DNA from: Terebella lapidaria
Lineage: Eukaryota; Annelida; Polychaeta; Terebellida; Terebellidae
DNA: 64,000 bases
Direction of reading: 5' to 3'
Assembly: GCA_949152475.1 (NCBI GenBank)
Contig: OX424559.1
Span: 13,795,809-13,859,808, forward strand
In this document: positions 20,641 to 33,257 of the stretch, in pieces
Position numbering within the stretch: position 1 is the first letter of the stretch
Layout of the letters: every line of letters begins with the position of its first letter
Notes under the pieces: generated by a model
What the model was told of the DNA's origin: nothing
The model's database searches: none
Seen by the model: only the letters and a program-made list of their open reading frames with translations
Made by a program: the position numbers and the translations under genes

Positions 20641-23568
20641 TGGTATCTCGTTTGTTTGTTTGTTTGTTTGTTTGTACGCACTCTAGCGCCCACAATTATG
20701 GCTCGATTCTGCCCAAACTTGGTGTGCATATTCTCTAGGATGATGGCTCGAGACTGCACGATTTTGGTGATTCTAGGACAAAGGTCAAGGTCAAGGTCAC
20801 GCAAAACGTTAAAAACACATAAGTGGCCATAACTCTGGTTCTTTTTGTGCTAGAGACTTCAAACTAAGTTCATATGGTAGATAAACTCGAGTTCTATCTT
20901 CGGTGACCTTGACCTTGACATTTGACCTTGACCTTCAGAAGTTCGCCATGAGGTGAATGTCAAGGTCAAGTACGAAGGTCAGCGAATCATATCGAGTAGT
21001 ATATCGTTGGAAAGGTCTTGATTCCCTGATTGCAGTGATACCTTATTTTCGGCGCTGCGACGTACACTGACGTCACAATGACGTCATAAACGTCAAATTT
21101 CCGAAATTTCAAAAGGCCATAACATCGTCAATACTGTATGGAATCTCTTGAAACTTGATATGCATATTGACAGCAATGACTTCTACGAATTTGAGTACAA
21201 AGGTCAAAGGTCAAGGTCAAGGTCATCGAAATCCCAGAAAAGCATGTTTCCGGTAATAACATCCATTTGAACTGTTGTAGGTTCATGAAATTTGAACCAT
21301 ATCATTGAGAAGAGGTATAGCAATCGGGCGTATATGTTAATTTCATGATTGAGCTTGAACTTGGTCATTAAAATAAGGTCATATGAGGTAAACTTCAAGG
21401 TCAAATTTCAAAACTTACTGAAACCTATCAAGTAGTATATCAAATGAAAGGTCTTGATTCCCTGGTACATACTTTCTCATCAGTTTTGAGATGTGACGTT
21501 TATTGACGTGACAATGACGTCATAAACGTTAATTTTTCGAAATTTCAAACGGTCATAGTGTCCACAAATATTGTTCGATTCTGATGAAATTATACAGGTA
21601 TAATATATGTCTTCATGCACAGGCAATGCACAATTTTCGTGACTCAAGGTCAAAGGTCAAGGTCAAGATCAAGGAAAAGGTCAAAATCACATAAATGGTC
21701 ATAATTTTGGAACTGATCGCCATAAAGAGTTCAAACTAGGACCATGTTGTAGCATATCAAAAGGTCTTTGTATGTGACCTTTGACCTTGACCTTGAGAAG
21801 TTCGCCATAAGTCAATGCCATATACGAAGGTCAGTGCACCATATCAAATAGCTCCTAATTTCAATGATATCTTATTTTTGGCGCTGTGACGTATACTGAC
21901 GTCACAATGTTGTCATGAACGTTAAATTTCCGAAATTTCAAGCAACCATATTAGCGTCAATACTGTATGGAATCACTTGAAACTTGATATGCATATTATC
22001 AGCATTGACCTCTACGAATTGAGATACAAAGGTAAAGGTCAAGGTCACCGAAATCTCAGAAAAAACACCTTTTCGGTAATAACATGTTTGAATCGCGGTA
22101 GACTCATTAAATTTGATTCATATCACTCACAACAGATATGACAATCAGAAATATATGTCAATTCCATGGTTGACCTTGAACTTGGTCAGGAAAATGAGGT
22201 CACCTGAGCAAAACTTGAAGATCAAATTTTCAAGCTGAATGAAACCTATCAAGTAGTATCAAATGGAAGGTCTTGATTCCATGATACATATTGTTCCATT
22301 CGTTTTCAGATGTGACGTTTATTGACGTCACGAACGTAAATTTTTCAAAATTGAAAAAGGCCATAGTGTCCATAATTTTTGATCAATTCCGATTAAGTTA
22401 TTCAAATATAGTCTGTATCTCCATGCACAGGCAGTGCACAGTTTTTGTGACTCGAAGTCAAAGGTCAAAGTCAAGGTCAAGGAAAAGGTCAAAATCACAT
22501 AAATGGCCATAACTTCGGAACTAATCATCGCAGAGTTCAAGCTAAGACCATACTGTAACATATCAAAACGCCTTTCTTATGTGACCTTGAATGTGACCTT
22601 TGACCTTGACTGGAGAATTTCGCCATAAGGTCAATGTCCAGTTCAAAGACGAACCAGTATAGAGTTAGAAAGGTCTTGGTCTCCTAAGTCCAGTGATGCC
22701 TCATTTTTGGTGCTTTGAGCTACAGTGACGTTACAATGACGCCATAAACATCAAATATCCCAAATTTCAAAAGGTCATAAAGTCAATATTGGAGGGAGTC
22801 TTTCCTTCAATGTCTCAGTGGACTATTTATTAAGCAAGTTCCAGTTCACGAAATTTCAAGGTCAAGAGTCAAAAGTCCAGGTCAATGTTGACCTTTGGGT
22901 GAAAATCAAGTGTGTCACTATATCTAATAAATATTAAGGATGAAAATACGAAAGTAAAAGTATAATGTAGTACTAACTGAGACTAGCAACAATTGCATTA
23001 AATCTAAGGTCTATTATATGTAGCTTTTCCAAGTGCCCAAGGTCGGAATTGACCTGAAAAATGACTAGTAGCTCGTTTGAAAGGTCTTCAAAAGTAGTTT
23101 CCCGATCTGTTGTTATTTTGGGAATCGGACGTCATTTGAAGTAATTAAGACGGCAAATATAATGTAATACATGTAGTCAGTGTTTCTTTACATGATATGT
23201 GTAGATTGTACATGTTTTTCATGTGTATTTTATATTATGGGGAGTTTTACAGATATATTTGTGGATTTGGGATTAGTGGGTTAGTTTTATAAACATCTAT
23301 TGTAGCAAAGTTTCAATATATTTTCACTTTGATCATTCTGTCGGTTTTGACACACTTAATGTTTTATCACTAAAATCTGATGAACTTTCCAGCAAAATGC
23401 AAAATTCCAAAATAGTATAAAGTCCTCCAAGAATAGTATAACATATATACACACGATATTCACTCTCATATTCAGAATGGCCAGTACATGAAAATCGCAG
23501 AATTTCAAGGTTATTGATAAAGGTCAAGGTCACTGGTAGCAATTCCGGCAAGTTAGTCGACTATGTCG
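20641..23568 (+). repeat. element body and tail, copy 2 of the 4961-bp-offset duplication
   Basis: (GTTT)n and the body start ACGCACTCTAGCGCCCACAA without a head. It matches 15692-17655 up to 22616, then goes on with a unique 900 bp (to about 23540) where copy 1 switches to satellite. This copy therefore shows the more complete body. It ends with tail ATTCCGGCAAGT (23542-23553) and hairpin CGACTATGTCG (23558-23568), a different loop stem with the same TAT loop. The unique part holds no recognisable gene. Confidence 0.75.
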
Positions 23569-26025
23569 GTTCATTTGTTTGTTTGTTTGTACGCACTCTA
23601 GCGCCCACAATTATGGCTCGATTCTGCCCAAACTTGGTGTGCATATTCTCTAGGATGATGGCTCGAGACTGCACGATTTTGGTGATTCTCGGTCAAAGGT
23701 CAAGGTCAAGGTCATGCAAAACGTTAAAAACACATAAATGGCCATAACTTCGGTTCTATTCGTGCTAGAGACTTCAAACCAAGTTCATATTGTAGATAAA
23801 CTCGAGTTCTATCTTCTGTGACCTTGACCTTGACATTTGACCTTGACCTTGAGAAGTTCGCCATGAGGTGAATGTCAAGGTCAAGTACGAAGGTCAGCGC
23901 ACCATATCGAGTAGTATATCGTTGGAAAGGTCTTGAGCCCCTGATTGCAGTGATACCTTATTTTTGGCGCTGCGACGTACACTGACGTCACAATGACGTC
24001 ATAAACGTCAAATTTCCGAAACTTCAAAAGGCCATAACACCGTCAATACTGTATGGAATCTCTTGAAACTTGATATGCATATTGACAGCAATGACCTCTA
24101 CGAATTTAAGTACAAAGGTCAAAGGTCAAGGTCAAGGTCATCGAAATCCCAGAAAAACACGTTTCCGGTAGTAACATCCGTTTAAATTGTCGTAAGTTCA
24201 TGAAATTTGAATCATATCATTCAGAAGAGGTATAACAATCGGACGTATATGTCAATTTCACGATTGACCTTGAACTTGGTCAGGAAAATAAGGTCATATG
24301 AGGAGAACTTCAAGGTCAAATTTTCAAACTGACTAAAACCTATCAAGTAGTATATCAAATGAAAGGTCTTGATTCCCTGGTACATACTTTCTCATCAGTT
24401 TTGAGGTGTGACGTTTATTGACGTCACAGTGACGTCATAAACGTTAATTTTTCAAAATTTCAAACAGTCATAGTGTCCACAAATCTTGTTCGATTCTGAT
24501 GAAATTATACAGGTATAATATATGTCTTCATGCACAGGCAATGCACAATTTTCGTGACTCAAGGTCGAAGGTCAAGGTCAAGGTCACGGAAATTTTAAAA
24601 ACACATAAGTGGCCATAACTTCTGGTCTAATTGTCCTAGAGACTTCAAATCAAGTGCATATCGTAGATAAACTCGAGTTCTATCTTTTGTGACATTGACC
24701 TCGACTTTTGACCTTGACCTTGAGAAGTTTGAATGAGGTCGAAGTCAAGGTCAAATACGAAGTTCAGTGCACCATATCGAGTAGTATATCATTTGAAAGG
24801 TCTTGAGCCCATGATTCCAATGGTACCTTATTTTCGGCGCTGCGACGTAAACTGACGTTACAATGACGTCATAAACGTCAAATTTCCGAAATTTCAAAAG
24901 GCCATAACATCGTCAATACTGTATAGAATCTCCTGAAACTTGATATACATATTCACAGCAATTACCTCTACGAAATTGAGTACAAAGGTCAAAGGTCAAG
25001 GTCAAGGTCATCAAAATCTCAGAAAAACACGTTTCCGGTGATAACATCCGTTTGAATTGCCGTAGGTTCATGAAATTCGAATCATATCATTCAGAAGAGG
25101 TGTAGCAATCGGGCATATATGTCAAAATCATGATTGACCTTGAACTTGGTCAGGAAAATAAGGTCATATGAGGTAAACTTCAAGGTCAAATTTTAAAACT
25201 AACTGAAACCTATCAAGTAGTATATCAAATGAAAGGTCTTTATTCCCTGGTATATACTTTCTCATCAGTTTTGAGATGTGACGTTTATTGACGTCACAGT
25301 GACGTCATAAACGTTAACTTTTCGAAATTTCAAACGGTCATAGTGTCCACAAATCTTGTTCGATTCTGATGAAATTATACAGGTATAATATATGACTTCA
25401 TGCACAGACAATGCACAATTTTCGTGACTCTAGGCCAAAGGTCAAGGTCAAGATCAAGGAAAAATCACATCAAGTCAAAATCACATAAAAAGCCATAAAT
25501 CTGGAACTAATCGCCATAAAGAGTTCAAACTAGGACCATGTTGTAGCATATGAAGAGGTCTTTTTTATGTGTCTATGAATGTGACCTTTGACACTGACCT
25601 TGAGAAGTTCGCCATAGGTCAATGCCATGTACGAAGGTCAGTGCACCCTATCAAGTAGCATACTATTAGAAAGGTCTTGGTCTCCTGATTCCAGTGATAT
25701 CTTATTTTAGGCGCTATGACATTCAGTGACGTCACAAAGACGTCATAAACGTCAGATTTTCAAAATTTCAATAAACCAAATCCCTGAAAATACACATTCT
25801 TGGTAATGACTTCAGCTTGAATCTTTGTATGCTCATGAAATTTGGATTATATCATTCAGAATAGGCATGACACTCAGACTTATATGTTAAATGCATGATA
25901 TAGCTTGAACTTGGTCAGAAAAATGAAGTCACATGAGCAAACTTTCAAGGTCAAATTTTGAAATTCATTGAAACCTGTCAAATATCCATTCCGGCAAGTG
26001 TGTGGCCTATGGCCTCTCGTTTGTT
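23569..26025 (+). repeat. element body and tail
   Basis: Again (GTTT)n followed by ACGCACTCTAGCGCCCACAA without a head. It contains about five diverged AGGTCA/TGACGTCA monomers, then tail ATTCCGGCAAGT (25988-25999) and hairpin GGCCTATGGCC (26004-26014), then TCTCGTTTGTT and the next head at 26026. The tail is the exact complement of the ACTTGCCGGAAT arm of the head at 11493, so it may close the stack opened there. Confidence 0.7.
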
Positions 26026-28263
26026 ACTTGACGAAATTAAATTTCGTCAAGTATGTTGGTCAGTCGCGTTTGTCTGTCTGTTTGTTTGTTTGTTTGTTTG
26101 TTTGTTTGTTTGTGTGTTTGTTTGTGTGTTAGCGCTCCACAGGTCACAATTTTGATCGTAGAATCATGCAAATAGGTCAGAAGATGTGCAATCAAATACA
26201 GATGGATGAGTTCATTTTTGGGAGGTCAAGGTCAAATATTGAGTTCAAGGTCACGCAAAACGTCAAAAACACATAAATGGCCATAACTCCGGTTCTAATT
26301 GTCCTAGAGACATCAAACTAAGTTCATGTTGTAGATATACTTGAGTTCTATCTTCTGTGACCTTGACATTGACATTTGACCTTGACCTTGAGAAGTTCGC
26401 CATAAGGTGAATGTCAAGGTCAAGTACGAATGTCAGCGCACCATATCGAGTAGTATATCGTTGGAAAGGTCTTGACCCCCTGATTCCAGTGATACCTTAT
26501 TTTTGGCGCTGCGACGTAAACTGACGTCACAATGACGTCATAAACGTCAAATTTCCGAAATTTCAAAAGGCCATAACATCGTTAATACTGTATGGAATCT
26601 CTTGAAACTTGATATGCATATTGACAGCAATGACCTCTACGAATTTAAGTACAAAGGTCAAAGGTCAAGGTCAAGGTCATCGAAATCCTAGAAAAACACG
26701 TTTCCGGTAATAAGATCCGTTTGAATTGTCGTAGGTTCATGAAATTTGAACCATATCATTCAGAAGAGGTATAGCAATCGGGCGTATATGTCAATTTCAT
26801 GATTGACCTTGAACTTGGTCAGGAAAATAAGGTCATATGAGGAAAACTTCAAGGTCAAATTTTCAAACTAACTGAAACCTATCAAGTAGTATATCAAATG
26901 AAAGGTCTTGATTGCCTGGTACATAATGTCTCATCAGTTTTGAGATGTGACGTTTATTGACGTCACAGTGACGTCATAAACGTTAATTTTCCGAAATTTC
27001 AAACGGTCGTAGTGTCCACAAATCTTGTTTGAATCTGATGAAATTACACATTTATAATATATGTCTTCATGCACAGGCAATGCACAATTTTCGTGACTCA
27101 AGGTCAAAGATCAAGGTCAAGGTCACGCAAAATGTTAAAAACACATCAGTGGCCATAACTTCGGTTCTATTTGTTATAGAGACTTCAAACCAAGTTCATA
27201 TTGTAGATAAACTCGAGTCCTATCTTCTGTGACCTTGGCCTTGGCATTTGATCTTGACCTTGAGAAGTTCGCCTAAGGTGAATGTCAAGGTCAAATACGA
27301 AGGTCATCGCACCATATCGATTAGTATATCGTTGGAAAGGTTTTGAGCCATTGATTGCAGTGATGCCCTATTTTCGGCGCTGCGACGTACACTGACGTCA
27401 CAATGACGTCATAAACGTCAAAGTACCGAAATTTCAAAAGGCCATAACAGCGTCAATACTGTATGGAATACCTTGAAACTTGACATGCATATTAATAGCA
27501 TTGACCTTTAAAAATTGAAATACAAAGGTCAAAGGTCAAGGTCAAGGTCATTGAAATCCCAGAAAAACACCCTTTCGGTTATAACATCAATGTATGTTTG
27601 TTTGTTAGCGCTCTAGAGGTCACAATTTTGATTCCAGAATCATGAAAACTGGTAGTAAGATGCACAATCAACTTATGACGGAAGAGTTCACTTTTGGGAG
27701 GTCAAGGTCGAAAATTGAGGTCAAGGTCAATGAAAAGGTCAAAATCGAATAATTGCAATAACTCCGCTCCCAATCAAGTCTAATTTTTCTAAGTATTATT
27801 GTAATTTTATTTGGTCAATTCCCTATCATATGATGTATGTTTGATGGCCGTACGACCAAAACTGCCGATTTGCGACAGAGGTCGAAAATTCGGGGGTCAA
27901 GATTTTCGTTTTTGGGGATCCCAACGTTTTAGACTATGTTTTTTAACCAAGTTTCAATATCTTTTTTTTATGATTTGTACTCAGGAGTTGTGCCTCATCA
28001 ATTCCAACAAAACTTTGAAATTTCAGACCTCAAGGTCAAGAATTAAGGCCAAGGTCACGGTGAAAATGAAGCAACTCTCACGTCTAATGTCTAAAATTGT
28101 AGACTATACTGCTGGATGATGTTCAGGAGATGGCTTAAATATCTCGATTTCTAATGCTAGGGGTTGTTCAGGGAATGATTTCAATGTGTAAATTTGTGTA
28201 CATGTTTAAATGTAAACAAATGTGTAAATTATTTCGTCAAGTGTTGGCCTATGGCCGATTTTT
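26026..28263 (+). mobile_element. complete element (HINE-like), CGTC subfamily
   Basis: Head: perfect palindrome 26026-26052, arms ACTTGACGAAAT, then ATGTTGGTCAGTCGCG and a long (GTTT)n tract (about 26075-26130). Body start AGCGCTCCACAGGTCACAAT. Tail ATTTCGTCAAGT (28231-28242), exact complement of the head arm, then hairpin GGCCTATGGCC (28246-28256) and GATTTTT. The body changes character near 27590, where a second (GTTT) word and CGCTCTAGAGGTCACA suggest an internal junction with another element, related to the 326-bp core at 48600-49905. Confidence 0.75.
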
Positions 28264-29583
28264 TGTATGTTTGTTTGTTTGTTTGTTCGCCCTCTACAGG
28301 CCACAGTTCTCATTGGAAATTCATGAAATCTGGTATAAAGTTTCTAGGCTGAAAAAGAAAGGTCGCTAGTTCTTTGTTAAGCTCAAGGTCAAATAACAAG
28401 GTCAAGGTCATGCAAAACGTCGAAAACACATAAGTGCTCATAACTCCAGTTCTAATCGTCGTAGAGACTTCAAATCAAGTGCATATTGTAGATATATTCG
28501 AGTTCTATCTTCTGTGACCATGACCTTGACATTTGACCTTGACCTTGAGAAGTTTGCCATGAGGTGAATGTCAAGGTCAAGTACGAAGGTCAGCGCACTA
28601 TATCGAGTAGTACATTGTTGGAAAGGTCTTGAGTCCCTGATTCCAGTGATATCTCATTTTTGGCGCTGCGACGTAAACTGACGTCATAATGACGTCATAA
28701 ACGTCAAAAATCCGAAATTTCAAAGGGCCATAACACCGTCAATAGTGAATGGAATCCTTTGAAATTTGATATGCACTTTGACAGCATTGACTTCTACGAA
28801 TTTAAGTGCAAAGGTCAAAGGTCAAGGTCAAGGTCATCGAAATCCCAGAAAAACACGTTTCCGGTAATAACATCTGTTTGAATCATTGTGGGCTCATGAA
28901 ATTTGAACCATGTCATTCAGAAGAGGTATATCAATCAGACAAATATGTCAAATCCATGATTGACCTCGAATTTTGTCTATAATCTGACAAAGCTTAATCA
29001 GAATCTTATGAGGATTCTGGATTTTACAGATATTTTTAATGTTTTCATGTCTCCAATTTTCACAAATTTACTGAACATTCAATTCTGAAGCATTTCATAC
29101 AGTCAGGTGCAGTGTTATTTCTAGTTTATAATGCACTTTTCACATTTGGAATAAATTGAAAACTCGCCGAGATATCAAAGTAGAAAGAGCAGTGGGGTGA
29201 ATCTGATTCTCAATCCGTTCACACAACAATAAGCTGCAGAAACGATTACCCCCTGTGGACATGTCCCCTTCTAAATATACACACTCGGTTGAGCAGTAGT
29301 ACAGTATATCATATATGTATCCAAGTGCACATCTCAAACAACAAAACAATTCCTTTGTTTTCAGACTCAGAGGTGTCCAACTGATATAATAAAGCCTAAA
29401 ACTCATGTCTAAATACAGTCTGGGTCAAGCCACAGGCCACTTTATATCAGAACTATTGGGCATGACGAACAGGGATTTGTGAGCACCGGGTTTGTGAGCA
29501 TTGTGAGCACTGTTACAGGTTTGTAGTACATGTAGTGCATTGCCTAAGGCCCAATAGCTTGTATATATGCACCAGATATTATT
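28264..29583 (+). repeat. tandem unit S1, 3' part (head at 11442)
   Basis: The body starts with TGTATGTTTG and GCCCTCTACAGGCCACAGTT, as in the tandem units to its right, and ends with CACCAGATATTATT right before the next head. Together with the 51-bp head at 11442-11492 it makes 1371 bp, the size of a full unit. I infer that one unit has been split by 16.8 kb of insertions (11493-28263). The 3' half (28980-29583) is not made of AGGTCA monomers and has no known relative. It includes an AGACTCAGAGG word and a weak GCCTAAGGC hairpin near the end. Confidence 0.75.
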
Positions 29584-29646
29584 ACTTGACGAAATCAAAG
29601 ATTTTGTCAAGTATGTTGATCGGTTCCGTTTGTTTGTATGTTTGTT

Positions 29647-32600
29647 ACTTGACGAAATCAAAGATTTTGTCAAGTATGTTGATCGGTTCCGTTTGTTACT
29701 TGCCGGAATTTAAATTCCGGCAAGTATGTTGGTCGGTTGGTTTGTGGATTTGTGTGTGTGTTTGTTTGTTTGTTTGTTTGTGCGCGCTCTAGCGTCCACA
29801 ATTCTTCACCGAATTCTTCAAAAATTCGTGTGCATATTCTCTAGGATAATGGCCAAAAAACGTCCTATTTTGGAGTGTCTAGGTCAAAGGTCGAGGTCAA
29901 GGTCAAGCAAAACGTCGTAAACACATAAGTGGCCAGAACTTCGGTTCTAATGGTTCTAGAGACTTCAAATTAAGTTCATATTGTAGATAACATCGAGTTC
30001 TATCTTCTGTGACCTTGACCTTGACATTTGACCTTGACCTTCAGAGTTCGCCATGAGGTGAATGTCAAGGTCAAGTACGAAGGTCAGCGAATCATATCGA
30101 GTAGTATATCGTTGGAAAGGTCTTGACCCCCTGATTGCAGTGATACCTTATTTTCGGCGCTGCGACGTACACTGACGTCACAATGACGTCATAAACGTCA
30201 AATTTCCGAAATTTCAAAAGGCCATAACATCGTCAATACTGTATGGAATCTCTTAAAACTTGATGTGCATATTGACAGTAATGACCTCTAGTAACTAAAG
30301 TACAAAGGTCAAAGGTCAAGGTCAAGGTCATCGAAATCCCAGAAAAACACGTTTCCGGTAATAACATCCATTTGAATTGTTGTAGGTTCATGAAATTCGA
30401 ACCATATCATTCAGAAGAGACATAGCAATCGAGCGTATATGTCAATTTCATGATTGACCTTGAACTTGGTCAGGAAAATAAGGTCATATGAGGAAAACTT
30501 CAAGGTCAAATTTCAAAACTAACTGAAACCTATCAAGTAGTATATCAAATGAAAGGCCTTGTCTCCCTGGTACATACTTTCTCATCAGTTTTGAGATGTG
30601 ACGTTTGTTGACGTCACAGTGACGTCATAAACGTAATTTTTTCGAACATTCAAATGGTCATAGTGTCCACAAACCTCGTTCGATTCTGATGGAATTATAC
30701 AGGTAAAATATATGTCTTCATACACAGACAATGCACAATTTTCGTGACTCAAGGTCAAAGGTCGAGGCCAAGGTCAAGAGAAAGGTCAAAATCACATAAA
30801 TGGCCATAACTTCGGAACTAATCGTCGCAGAGAGTTCAAACTAAGACCATATTGTGGCATATTAAAAGGCCTTTCATGAGTGACCTTGAATGTGACCTTT
30901 GACCTTGACCTTGAGAGGTTCGCCACAAGTCAATATCAAGGTCGAGTACAAAGTTCAGTGCACCATATTGAATAGGATACAGTTGGAAACATCAGTGCAT
31001 CATATTGAATAGGATACAGTTGGAAATTTCAAATTCATTGAAACCTGTCAAGTATCATGAGTATGCGTTCCGGCAAGTGGGTGCCCTAGGGGCTCTCGTT
31101 TGTATGTTTGTTTGTTTGTGTGCGCTCTACAGGCCACAGTTCTCATTGGAAATTCATGGAATTTGATAGAAAGGTTTTAGGCTGAAACAGGAAGGTCCCA
31201 GACTCTTTGTTAAGCTCAAGGTCAAATAACAAGGTCAAGGTCATGAAAACACGTAAGTGGCCACAACTCTTGTTCTAATCGTCGTAGAGACTTCAAATCA
31301 AGTGCATATTGTAGATATACTCGAGTTCTATCTTCCGTGACCTTGACCTTGAACTTTGACCTTGACCTTGAGAAGTTCGCCTGAGGTCGAAGTCAAGGTC
31401 AAGTACGAAGGTCAGCGCAGCATATCGAGTAGTATATCGTTGGAAAGGTCTTAAGCCCCTGATTCCAGTGATATCTCATTTTTGGCGCTGCGACGTAAAC
31501 TGACGTCACAATGACGTATTAAACGTCAATAATCCGAAATTTCAAAATGTCATAACATCGTCAATAGTGTATGGAATCCCTTGAAACTTATTATGCATTT
31601 TGACAGCATTGACCTCTACGAACTGAAGTACAAAGGTCAAAGGTCAAGGTCAAGGTCATCGAAATCCCAGAAAAACACGTTTTCTGTAATAGCATCCGTT
31701 TGAATCATCGTGGGCTCATGAAATGTGAACCATGTCATTTAGAAGGGGTATGGCAATCAGATAAATATGTCAATTCCATGATTGACCTCGAACTTTGTCT
31801 ATAATCTGACAAAACTTAATCAGAATCCTATGAGTTTTTTGGATTTTACAGATATTTTTTATGTTTTCATGGCTCCAATTTTCACACATTTACTGAACAT
31901 TAATTTTAAAGAATTTCCTTACAGTCAGTTGCAGTGTTATTTCTAGTTTATGGTCCACTTTTCACATTTGGAATAACTTGAAAACTCGCCGAGATATCAA
32001 AGTAGAAAGAGCAGTGGGGTGAATTTGATTCTCAATCCGTTCAGATGCTAATAAGCTGTAGAAACGATTACCCCCTGTGGACATGTCCCCTTCTAAATAT
32101 ACACACTCGGTTGCGAAGTAGTACAGTATATCATATATGTATCCAAGTGCACATCTCAAACAACATTTCTTTTGTTTTTTGACTCAGAGGTGTCCAACTG
32201 GTATGATAAAGTCTAAAACTCATGTCTAAATACAGTCTGGGTCAAGCAACAGGCCACTTTATATCAGAAATTTTGGGCATGACGAACCGGCATAGCAACC
32301 GGCCCCATTCCCGGTTTTTAGCAGTAATCTGTCTCATGACCAAAGATCCTGTGCATGCACCAGATATGCGTGGCAACAAAATCACTCCCATCATAAGCAA
32401 AATTGCATGCTTCACTCTTTTGTCTTTTCACACTCTAGCGTCCACAATTTTTGTGCTAGCATCCCCAAACTTTTTTGATGTACAGCTATCCGCACTGTAA
32501 CGGCACTGCACGTTTTTGAAGAAAGTTACTTCATTGATAACGTCACTAAAAATTCTTGAAATCTCGTAAAATCCCTATCTTTAACAAGGGGCAAATTTTC

Positions 32601-33257
32601 AAAAATTCACACATCAGTCAATTTTATAGCAGTACCTCTGAAATTCAGTTCATTGATATATGTTGATATTGTCCATGAAATTGCAAAATTTTACTTGGAT
32701 CGGTTGAACGTCAATGACGTCACGACGTAAAACGTTAATGTTCTAAATAGGGCTATAAATCGGAAAGTATTTGTCGTACAGAGAAGCGGATTGCACCTTT
32801 GGAAAGCTCGTTGAATTCTGGTTTAGGAGGGTGCTGTCCGATACTTTTCCGCCATGATAGATTTTTCGCTATGACGTCATAAACGTAAGGCCGGTCATAT
32901 CAATTTTTCGACATTTCAGCAAACATTCAAACCTACACCGTGCACTCAAATTTGAAGGTATTGGACTGTGATTATGAGAACATATGTGGAATATTAATAC
33001 CCAGCCATATGCCGAGTTTCAACATGCTAGGTGCAACGTCAATGACGTCATGACGTAAAACGTCAATTTTCAAAATGGAGCTATATTATATATTGTAAAG
33101 TATTCGTCATACACAGAAGCGGATTGTGTGGGAAGATTCATGGCTGGCAGAGGAGGATCCCGTACTCTTTATCGAGCTGAAGGTCACATCTCATAGGACA
33201 AGGTCAGGATCGGTTCAGTAAACATTTCGTCAAGCTTACGACCTATGGTCGCTGGTT
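29647..33257 (+). mobile_element. element inserted in unit S2, itself interrupted
   Basis: It has the tandem-unit type of head (29647-29675) and body, but a different 3' part: after GGGCATGACGAACCGGCATA near 32280 it continues through a CTCTAGCGTCCACAATTTTT body and a stretch related to the 328-bp satellite (about 32700-33120), then tail ATTTCGTCAAGC (33224-33235) and hairpin CGACCTATGGTCG (33239-33251). Without the inner insertion it measures 2208 bp. It shows how a tandem unit may look when its full 3' end is present. Confidence 0.7.
29698..31100 (+). mobile_element. complete CCGG-subfamily element, innermost of three levels
   Basis: Palindromic head (29698-29725), tail GTTCCGGCAAGT (31067-31078), hairpin GCCCTAGGGGC and TCTCGTT. 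It sits after the first 51 bp of the element at 29647, between GTTTGTT and TGTATG, a sequence that is continuous in uninterrupted units. Length 1403 bp. Near its 3' end a short duplication (CAGTGCA.CATATTGAATAG twice) separates it from the copy at 14325-15691. Confidence 0.85.

Noticed and set aside
26060-26140. Many short frames rich in VCLFVCLF or TNKQTNK
   Set aside because: These are translations of the (GTTT)n microsatellite that follows each head, on one strand or the other.
32222-32500. 92-codon frame at the start of the unusual 3' part of the nested element (also at 59237-59515)
   Set aside because: No domain or codon signal; the second copy is explained by the 27,015-bp-offset duplication, so its conservation carries no information.
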